From assembly GCF_051622035.1 (NCBI RefSeq), contig NC_135357.1, positions 32,716,191 to 32,780,190 on the forward strand: DNA of 64,000 bases. The letters run 5' to 3'. Both the position numbers and the translations under genes were made by a program. Below the pieces are notes generated by a model. That model searched no databases and had not been told where the DNA came from. It saw only the letters and a list, made by a program, of their open reading frames with translations. Below are positions 56,501 through 64,000 of the stretch, in pieces (position 1 is the stretch's first letter; the number at the start of each line of letters is the position of its first letter). Source of the DNA: Arctopsyche grandis. Its lineage: Eukaryota; Arthropoda; Insecta; Trichoptera; Hydropsychidae.

Positions 56501-57506
56501 CTTTTGATTGTATTTGCAGCATCAAATTTTGATTCCCACGTTCCCTATAGAAATGACTGTTAATTTATTATAATTACTCAGATAAAAAAAATAACGGAAA
56601 TAAACCCCAATAGTCGTTTTACCTTAAAGTAAATGGCGTTTATGAGAATTAAGCGTGTAAAATCATTAAGGTCAACGGGATCAATTATTTTTTGAATTTT
56701 ACTGTTAGTATTCTGTTCAACCTGTATAATTAAGAAAACACATATAATGCAATCAATTATTTAAATTAATAAAATGAGAAATAGATCTGAATACGAACCC
56801 AAGTGTTTATTATAGCAGCAGCTTCCTCATTTAAAGCGAATTCGATATTTTCTATATCAGATGAAAATGAATCGACTGCCGAGCTTCTAAAATCTGCGTT
56901 CAGAACGTAATCTTTTTTGACGTAGAGTTTATTGGCAATATTTAGAGTGACGCCTTGAATATTGTTTAAACGATTCATGGCAGATTTAAAAGCTGATTTT
57001 GTCTACAAGTAATACTACACATAAAAGAAATTCATTTCTCATCAAGAAGATATCAAGTCATCAAGAAGATATAATTGTCTTACAAAATCTGAGTTCGGTA
57101 AGTGAAGAGCAGTGTTGATTTCATCTAAAGTCTCTCCTCCAGCTCCCAATGACAATAGAGCAAGAGCAAAATGTGCAGACATTCCTGACATTATCAAATC
57201 ATCAGATGGTTTGTCCACAGCTACTTCCTAGTCAACAAATGTTGTTCAATATATAACTTAACATGTATAAATTTATACTTCTGAAATATTAGTGGAAAAT
57301 ATAAATTATTTAAGTACTGTATAAAGCTGATTCGAAAATTTATTGCTGGAACTCAAAAGTTGAATGTCTAGATCAGTTGTTTGACAGCATCCAAGTATAA
57401 TAAACGACATCAGCACAATTACTGAAATCGAAATTTTAATTTATAATAATGGGAAATTTTGTTTAATTCAGTATTTGTGTATTTTATTGTATTTGTTACC
57501 TTTCAT
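50566..57506 (-). CDS. Serpin S3, nine exons, intact, with a 5-kb intron 8
   Basis: A predicted secreted protease inhibitor. Exons: 57506-57500, 57421-57318, 57227-57084, 57002-56799, 56721-56623, 56544-56404, 56303-56094, 56016-55872 and 50891-50566. The frame is open for 459 residues. The signal peptide and the hinge ([11 protein letters not shown]) are as in S2. The loop VIGVSRMSAARVVK places Met-Ser at P1-P1', with Arg at P2 (or P1 if the register shifts), so the target protease should differ from that of S2. The C-terminal tail is longer than in S2 by one proline-rich segment (INTIDPIPIEGGSPKP) and ends RKYTKRCL. The exon 7 donor is poor (AAG|GTTTTT). Intron 8 (55871-50892) carries a hAT relic with a solo LTR, a pogo-like end and a 2.7-kb long-TIR element, so correct splicing over 5 kb is the main doubt. 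Confidence 0.8.
51030..52520 (+). pseudogene. hAT transposase relic in S3 intron 8
   Basis: The tip is CAGGGCCGATTTCAGGG with a GGGGGGAGCCCGAGGG patch. The plus strand reads [36 protein letters not shown] and [20 protein letters not shown], then is broken by a solo LTR. It continues with [13 protein letters not shown] and [20 protein letters not shown], the hAT dimerisation region. It ends near 52,520 in a GGGCGCC patch. It shares its intron position with the S2 copy, so the insertion predates the S2/S3 split. Confidence 0.65.
51758..52038 (+). repeat. Solo LTR, family 3, with TTAT duplication
   Basis: It runs from TGTAAAG to CTTCACTA between direct TTAT copies (51754-51757 and 52039-52042). 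Promoter motifs lie in order: TGACGTCA (CRE-like), two CCAATG boxes, TATAAATATGG, and AATAAAG as the polyadenylation signal. The S2 copy of the same hAT relic lacks it, which gives an empty site. Confidence 0.75.
52507..52558. repeat. Perfect 17-bp inverted repeat
   Basis: CGCCATAGGTCCGGGCC (52507-52523) and its exact complement GGCCCGGACCTATGGCG (52542-52558) are separated by 18 bases. It joins the end of the hAT relic to a pogo-like tip. It may be two hAT termini brought together. Confidence 0.75.
52559..52703 (+). mobile_element. pogo-like element end
   Basis: TA then CAGTGTTCTCTTGATTATCC, with two further GGATTATCCG units. The following bases match the copy at 11,964-12,080 up to GCGACCGTAAACAT. 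No second end is present. Confidence 0.6.
52985..53150 (+). repeat. Degenerate 15-16 bp tandem repeats in the arm of the long-TIR element
   Basis: Successive units keep a TCCA or CCCA core every 15-16 bp: AGGTCCAAAGCTATA, AGATCCAACGACA, AGATCCACCCGTTAGA, ATGCCCACCTGCTAAG, TGATCCAGACAATAAA, AAGCCCAGTTGATAAA, ACGTCCAACCGAAAAT and more, about eleven in all. The inverted counterpart is at 55,545-55,705. Such arrays can serve as transposase-binding sites. Confidence 0.65.
53515..53850 (+). repeat. Five dispersed copies of a 27-bp motif
   Basis: Variants of GCAGGGTTTCTNAACC followed by NAGGTTCGCAA occur near 53,516, 53,555, 53,629, 53,748 and 53,812, separated by T- and A-rich filler. They lie inside the long-TIR element. 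They resemble repeated hAT tips, but no pairing is seen. Confidence 0.55.
54814..55245 (-). pseudogene. hAT transposase C-terminal fragment
   Basis: The minus strand ends TIDATPFIRIELTFIVSDIK then KICDSRIKNHQSR, the C-terminal signature of ZBED/SCAND3-type hAT transposases. A degraded dimerisation region precedes it (about 55,230-55,080). The tip CAGGGATTTCCAATC at 54,815 is a plausible hAT end. The fragment is nested in the long-TIR element. Confidence 0.6.
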
Positions 57507-57606
57507 GGTTGGTTTTAAAGATGGTGACTTGGGATGTTTAAAATGGATAACACCTGGCAGTATTTCAATTGCCATATTTAGATGTGTCAACGTTGAGAGT
57601 CGAACA

Positions 57607-57643
57607 GAAAATGACAATTAAACGGCAAAAAGTGTGATTTATA
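57607..57643 (-). promoter_or_regulatory. Core promoter of serpin S3
   Basis: TATAAAT (57643-57637, minus strand) and TCATTTTC (57614-57607) are spaced as in S1 and S2. The region up to the start codon is almost identical to S2, so the two genes are probably expressed alike. Confidence 0.65.
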
Positions 57644-57649
57644 CGAGTT

Positions 57650-58476
57650 TTTTTGTTTACAGTGCAAATTTCGGAATTTTTTTTTAAATAAAATGTGACA
57701 TGAATTTGTCTAGATGCAATTTCTCGCATTGAGAGAAGATTAAGTATTGAACAATTAATAATGAGTACTGCTTCTCCAACTGGTGATAATATCGTAGCGT
57801 AGGCAAAGAGGAGCCGGTGGTTAATTGGATTCGAGGATTATCCCCCGTCAGTCGGGTTGTTTTCGACGGTTACAAATTTGAAAGTTTGAAAAGTTCACAG
57901 TCGATTACCTAACCGGAAAAGACCTTTTTTCCATTACGTACAAGCAAAATTGACTGTTAGCCGTTAAATGTGTCTGCAGTCTGCAATCAGAATCATCTTT
58001 CCGAGTAAAACTCAAAGAGAAGCTTGATAAAAAATAGATGTAGATTTATACCAAATATTAATTGATATAATTCATTAATTACATATTATCTAAATATTTG
58101 AAATTAATCAATTCACTAATTAATTTAAAATATTAATATTTTCAAGTATTTTATAGAAGTGTACATATTTGCATGTTTTAATGCTTCTAAAGGTTATTTT
58201 ATATATGGTACGATTTTATGTATTTAAAATTTAATTTATTTTAGTTTGGAGATTTTAAAATTTTAAGCATTTTGGAAGACTGCGAACACTTACTTGAAAA
58301 GTGTCAAAATTTTAAATTAGAAACGTAAAAAAATCAAATTATACTATTGAATCAAATTTAACAGGTATTGGATTTATACAAATAATCATATGAAATATTA
58401 TATCATTCCAGTAAGAAAAAATTGTAAATTAGAAATTAGAAATTATATATATTTATTTTAATTTAAATTTAAATTT
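57650..58476. other. Upstream spacer of S3 without the MITE
   Basis: Matches block D (37.4-38.0 kb and 49.1-49.7 kb) except that the piggyBac-like MITE is absent at 57,893. No gene is seen. Confidence 0.6.
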
Positions 58477-58830
58477 TCACGTAATAGTGCCTTGGACGAA
58501 TAAAAATATAAACATATAAATTGAAAAAAAAATAAGAAATATATAATAATATATGTATGTATATTGAAAAAAGTAAAAAATATATAAATTGAAGAAGTTT
58601 TTAGTAACTCTTCGTTTCCAAATTGGGGTGACACCACTGGTCATTGCACATAATCGTGCAATTTGCGGCAATAACTGTGATGTTAGGGTATTTTCTTTTA
58701 ATGCGAAAGGGCCATATGCATAATTCAAGGTCTCAATTCCAGCTTCTATGGCTGAGATATTGTGTGTATTATGTTTAATTTTACATATATGTATTATACT
58801 GGACCGTTTTGATTTTCTGAAAAGTGGCAC
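58477..58830 (-). other. Conserved spacer reading frame (diverged copy)
   Basis: The minus strand keeps IKHNTHNISAIEAGIETLNY, then AYGPFALKENTLTSQLLPQI and ARLCAMTSGVTPIWKRR. Compared with the 38.0-kb copy, about six residues differ over 60, without stops in the shared part. This is the only comparison that hints at constraint, and it is weak. Confidence 0.3.
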
Positions 58831-58870
58831 TTTTTTCTAATTAACTTGGGAACATTATAGAAAAATGCGT

Positions 58871-59260
58871 TTTTGTTTTTTCAACAGTTTATTTATTATC
58901 AAGTGAACCAAACACATGTATGTAAATGATTTTTTTTTAATTCTATATTTATTATGTATGTGCACAAATGAATTAGTATACATATTTGCGAATGTTCAAT
59001 TGAATCCTGTGTTTACAAATTGCGTATTTGTATTGCGCTATTTACGTACATCTGTTCCAATTGTAAAATTACATATTTCCATTTATTACAAGGCTTTTAT
59101 TAACATAATAGCGATTAATTACAAGATGTAAATTACATATAATTTCAGTTGAAAGTTAAAAGTGCTTAATTATAAACTGATGTTTTTGATTAGAAAACAA
59201 AAAAAAATACAGTAAATAATTATATAAGTAGGTACACGAAGTAGGTAAGTAGAACAGAAA
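58871..59260. repeat. Relic 3' flank of a further serpin copy
   Basis: It matches the 3' flanks of S1 (38,385-38,720) and S2 (42,780-43,150), so another serpin once lay to the right. The match breaks off near 59,230, shortly before the satellite. The array was cut here. Confidence 0.6.
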
Positions 59261-59509
59261 AAATGTTGTATGCAGAGAGATGTTATAAGAATAGGGGAGC
59301 CCTTACGAATAAATAAATGTTGTCAATTTTACGCGGTACGTCTCTATAAATACGCTACATCGCACGGAATACAATCGGATCAATTCAATTATAAAAATGT
59401 ATCCCATGTAGTTTATTGCGTGTTTTTGAATGTATTGTGCAATTTTTAGAGATGCTTGCCCATCTTGCGAGTAATATAAAAAAATAGAGAAGTTTTTATC
59501 GGACATACG

Positions 59510-62500
59510 GTTTGGTTAGGTTAGGTTGGGTTAGGTTTGGTGAGGTAAGCACGTTTTGTGGATATTTTTGCAATGTCGAAATCTGTGATTTCGGTGAGGG
59601 TTAGGTTTGGTGAGGTAAGCACGTTTTGTGGATATTTTTGCAATGTCGAATTCTTCGATTTCGGTGCTGTTTAGGTTAGTTTGGGTTTCGTCTGGAGAGG
59701 TAAGCAAGGTTTGTGGATATTTTTGCATTTTCAAATTCTTTGATTTCGGTGATGGTTAGGTTAGGTTGGGTAAGGTTTGGTGACGTAAGCAAGTTTTGGG
59801 GATATTTTTGCATTGTCAAATTCTTTGAATTCGGTGATGGTTAGGTTAGGTTGGGTAAGGTTTCGTGAAGCTAGCACGATTTGTGTATATTTTTGCAATC
59901 GCCAATTCTTTCATTTCGGTGATGGTTAGGTTAGGTTGGGTTAGGTTTGGTGAGGTAAGCACGTTTTGTGGATATTTTGGCAAAGTCGAATTCTTTGATT
60001 TCGGTGATAGTAAGGTTAGGTTGGGTAAGGTTTGTTGAGGAAGCACGTTTTGTGGATATTTTTGCAATGTCGAATTCTTTGATTTCGGTGATTGTAAGGT
60101 GAGGTTGGGTTAGGTTTCGTGAAGCTAGGACGTTTTGTGTATATTTTTGAAATGTCCAATTCTTTCTTTTCGGTGATGGTTAGGTTAGGTTGGGTTAGGT
60201 TTGGTGAGGTTAGCACGTTTTGTGGATATTTTGGCAATGTCGAATTCTTTGATTTCGGTGATGGTTAGGTTAGGTTGGGTTAGGTTTGGTGAGGTAAGCA
60301 CGTTTTGTGGATTTCTTTTACAATGTCGAATTCTTCGTTTTCGGTGCTGTTTAGGTTAGTTTGGGTTTCGTCTGGTAAGGTAAGCAAGAATTGTGTATAT
60401 TTTTTCATTTTCAAATTCTTTGATTTCGGTGATGGTAAGGTTAGGTTGGGTAAGGTTTGGTGAGGTAAGGACGTTTTGTGGATATTTTGGCAATGTCGAA
60501 TTCTTTGATTTCGGTGAAGGTAAGGTAAGGTTGGGTTAGGTTTGGTGAGGTTAGCACGTTTTATGGATATTTTGGCAATGTCGAATTCATTGATTTCAGT
60601 GATGGTTAGGTTAGGTTGGGTTAGGTTTGGGGAGTTTAGCACGTTTTGTGGATATTTTTGCATTGTCAAATTATTTCATTTCGGTGTTGGTTAGGTTAGG
60701 TTGGGTTAGGTTTTGTAAATTGAGCACGTTTTGTGTATATTTTTGCAAAGTCTAATTCTTTGATTTCGGTGATGGTTAGGTTAGGTTGGGTTAGGTTTGG
60801 TGAGGTAAGCAAGTTTTGTGGATATTTTTGCATTGTCAAATTCTTTGAATTCGGTGATGGTTAGGTTAGGTTGGGTAAGGTTTCGTGAAGCTAGCACGAT
60901 TTGTGTATATTTTTGCAATGTCCAATTCTTTCTTTTCGGTGATGGTTAGGTTAGGTTGGGTTAGGTTTGGTGAGGTAAACAAGTTTTGTAGATATTTTTG
61001 AAATGTCGAATTCTTTGAATTCGGTGATAATAAGGTAAGTTTGGGTTAGGTTTCGTGAGGTAAGCAAGCTTTGTGGATATTTTGGCAATGTCAAATTCTT
61101 TGATTTCGGTGATGGTTAGGTTAAGTTGGGTTAGGTTTAGTGAGGTAAGGACGTTTAGTGTATATTTTTGCAATGTCGAATTCATTGATTTCGGTGATGG
61201 TTAGGTTAGGTAAGGTTAGGTTTGGTGAGGTAAGCAAGTTTTGTGGATATTTTGGCAATGTCGAATTCTTTGATTTCGGTGAAGGTTAGGTTAGGTTGGG
61301 TTAGGTTTGGTGAGGTTAGCACGTTTTGTGGATATTTTGGCAATGTCGAATTCTTTGATTTCGGTGATGGTTAGGTTAGGTTGGATTAGGTTTGGGGAAG
61401 TAAGCACGTTTCGTGGATATTTTTGCATTGTCAAATTATTTGATTTCGGTGTTGGTTAGGTTAGGTTGGGTAAGGTTTTGTCAATTGAGCACGTTTTGTG
61501 TATATTTTTGCAAAGTCTAATTCTTTGATTTCGGTGATGGTTAGGTTAGGTTGGGTTAGGTTTGGTGAGGTAAGCAAGTTTTGTGGATATTTTTGCAATG
61601 TCGAATTCTTCGATTTCGGTGCTGTTAACGTTAGTTTGAGTTAAGTTTAGAAAGGTAAGCAAGTTCTGTGGATATTTTTGCATTGTCAAATTCTTTGATT
61701 TCGGTGATGGTTAGGTTAGGTTGGGTTAGGTTTTGTCAATTGAGCAGGTTTTGTGTATATTTTTGCAAAGTCTAATTCTTTAATTTCGGTGATGGTTAGG
61801 TAAGGTTGGATTAGGTTTGGTGAGGTAAGCACGTTTTGTGTATATTTTTGCAATGTCGATTTCATTGATTTCAGTGATGGTAAGGTTAGGTTGGGTAAGG
61901 TTTGGTGAGGAAGCACGTTTTGTGGATATTTTTGCAATGTCAAATTCTTTTATTTCGGTGATGGTTCAGTTAGGTTGGGTTAGGTTTCGTGAAGCTAGTG
62001 CGATTTGTGTATATTTTTGCAATGTCCAATTCTTTCTTTTCGGTGATGGTTAGGTTAGGTTGGGTTAGGTTTGGTGAGGTAAGCAAGTTTTGTGGATATT
62101 TTTGCAATGTCGAATTCTTCGAATTCGGTGCTGTTTAGGTAAGTTTAGGTTACGTTTGGAAAGGTAAGCTAGTTCTGTGGATATTTTTGCATTGTCAAAT
62201 TCTTTGATTTCGGTGATGGTTAGGTTAGGAAAGGTAAGGTTTGGTGAGGTTAGCACGTTTTGTGGATATTTTGCAATGTCGAATTCTTTGATTTCGGTGA
62301 TGGTTAGGTTAGGTTGGGTTAGGTTTGGTGAGGTAAGCACGTTTTGTGGATATCATTGCAATGTCGAATTCTTCGATTTCGGTGCTGTTTAGGTTAGTTT
62401 TGGTTTCGTCTGGTGAGGTAAGCAAGGTTTGTGTATATTTTGGCATTTTCAAATTCTTTGATTTCGGTGATGGTAAGGTTAGGTTGGGTAAGGTTTGGTG

Positions 62501-64000
62501 AGGTAAGGACGTTTTGTGGATATTTTTGCAATGTCGAATTCTTTGATTTCGGTGATGATTAGGTTAGGTTGGGTTAGGTTTGGGGAGGTGAGCACGTTTC
62601 GTGGATATTTTTGCATTCTCAAATTATTTGATTTCGGTGATGGTTATGCTAGGTTGGGTTAGGTTTTGTGAAGTGAGAACGTTTTGTGTATATTTTTGCA
62701 AAGTCTAATTCTTTGATTTCGGTGATGGTTAGGTTAGGTTGGATTAGGTTTGGTGAGGTAAGCAAGTTTTGTGGATATTTTTGCAATGTCGAACTCCTTG
62801 ATTTCGGTGATGGTTAGGTGAAATTGAGTAAGGTTTCGAGAAGCTAGCACGATTTGTGTATATTTTTGCAATGTCCAATTCTTTCATTTCGGTGATGGTA
62901 AGGTTAGGTTGGGATAGGTTTGGGGAGGTAAGCACGTTTGTGGATGTTTTGGCAAAGTCGAATTCCTTGATTTCGGTGATGGTTAGGTTAAGTTGGGTTA
63001 GGTTTGGTGAGGTAAGCACGTTTTGTGGACATTTTGGAAATGTCGAATTCTTTGATTTCGGTGATGGTAAGGTTAGGTTGGGTAAGGTTTGGTGAAGAAG
63101 CACGTTTTGTGGATATTTTTGCAATGTCGAATTTTTCGATTTCGGTGATGGTTAGGTTAGGTTGGGTTAGGTTTGGTGAGGTTATCTCGTTTTGTGGATA
63201 TTTTTGCATTATCAAATTCTTTGATTTCGGTGATGGTTAGGTTAGGAAAGGTAAGGTTTGGTGAGGTTAGCACGTTTTGTGGATATTTTGCAATGTCGAA
63301 TTCTTTGATTTCGGTGATGGTTAGGTTAGGTTGGGTTAGGTTTGGTGAGGTAAGCACGTTTTGTGGATTTCTTTTACAATGTCGAATTCTTCGTTTTCGG
63401 TGCTGTTTAGGTTAGTTTGGGTTTCGTCTGGTAAGGTAAGCAAAAATTGTGTATATTTTTGCATTTTCAAATTCTTTGATTTCGGTGATGGTAAGGTTAG
63501 GTTGGGTAAGGTTTGGTGAGGTAAGGACGTTTTGTGGATATTTTGGCAATGTCGAATTCTTTGATTTCGGTGAAGGTAAGGTAAGGTTGGGTTAGGTTTG
63601 GTGAGGTTAGCACGTTTTGTGGATATTTTGGCAATGTCGAATTCATTGATTTCAGTGATGGTTAGGTTAGGTTGGGTTAGGTTTGGGGAGTTAAGTACGT
63701 TTTGTGGATATTTTTGCATTGTCAAATTATTTGATTTCGGTGTTGGTTAGGTTAGGTTGGGTTAGGTTTTGTCAATTGAGCACGTTTTGTGTATATTTTT
63801 GCAAAGTCTAATTCTTTGATTTCGGTGATGGTTAGGTTAGGTTGGGTTAGGTTTGGTGAGGTAAGCAAGTTTTGTGGATATTTTTGCATTGTCAAATTCT
63901 TTGAATTCGGTGATGGTTAGGTTAGGTTGGGTAAGGTTTCGTGAAGCTAGCACGATTTGTGTATATTTTTGCAATGTCCAATTCTTTCTTTTCGGTGATG
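59510..64000. repeat. 85-bp satellite with TTAGG-like motifs and a 3,056-bp higher-order period
   Basis: Each unit of about 85 bp has GGTTAGGTTAGGTTGGGTTA, then GGTTTGGTGAGGTAAGCACG, then TTTTGTGGATATTTTTGCAA and a TCGAATTCTTTGATTTCGG end. There are roughly fifty units to the end of the window. Neighbours differ at several positions, but blocks 3,056 bp apart are nearly identical (60,301 and 63,357 onward). That marks a higher-order repeat of about 36 units. The open frames across it (PNLTQPNLTITEIKEFDIAK on the minus strand) are by-products of the repeat. Confidence 0.9.

Noticed and set aside
59531-63725. Many open frames of 66-129 codons in the satellite (PNLTQPNLTITEIKEF type)
   Set aside because: They are translations of an 85-bp repeat, change frame between units and have no independent start or splice signals.
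59510-64000. A telomere
   Set aside because: TTAGG-like units occur only in short groups within an 85-bp unit; there is no pure TTAGG array.
59510-64000. A CRISPR-like array of regular repeats
   Set aside because: Repeats are contiguous and eukaryotic satellite in character, with no unique spacers and no cas genes.

Overview
The window reads as nuclear DNA of an insect, most probably a lepidopteran or a close relative. It is AT-rich and has spliceosomal introns. It carries ZAD-type C2H2 zinc-finger genes (an arthropod family), insect transposon families and a satellite rich in TTAGG-like motifs. Its nine-exon serpins resemble, from memory, the moth serpin-1 family. The order cannot be settled by eye. 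Most of the window is transposon debris; the host genes fall into two small clusters.

Bases 1-5,560 hold an element with long inverted arms and a Tc1-like transposon. The Tc1 transposase has an 80-bp intron and has lost its first catalytic Asp. Bases 5,560-7,450 are a nest of elements (an outer hAT holding a Helitron and a piggyBac-like MITE) inserted in the decayed 3' end of a zinc-finger gene. Bases 7,744-15,723 hold two head-to-head ZAD zinc-finger paralogues. The left one (minus strand, three exons) looks intact, though a stop codon cuts its finger array short. The right one (plus strand) has lost its ATG and is split by a young miniature LTR element. Between and around them lie a PIF/Harbinger element, two solo LTRs of one family, pogo-like ends and a piggyBac fragment.

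Bases 20,190-24,510 are pogo-like ends and a jockey-like non-LTR retrotransposon. From about 24.95 kb to 59.25 kb runs a minus-strand serpin array. It has one broken copy (24.95-29.76 kb), an exon relic at 32.7 kb and three near-complete genes, S1 (38.8-41.5 kb), S2 (43.3-46.9 kb) and S3 (50.6-57.5 kb). S2 and S3 are open from signal peptide to stop, with an inhibitory hinge, different reactive-site loops and an unusual basic, proline-rich C-terminal tail. S1 is frameshifted in the loop exon. The copies are mosaics, which suggests gene conversion. One 1.67-kb spacer block is present twice, almost unchanged.

The array ends at about 59.3 kb in an 85-bp satellite. It has a 3,056-bp higher-order period and fills the window to 64,000. 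No tRNA or rRNA genes and no CRISPR were seen.
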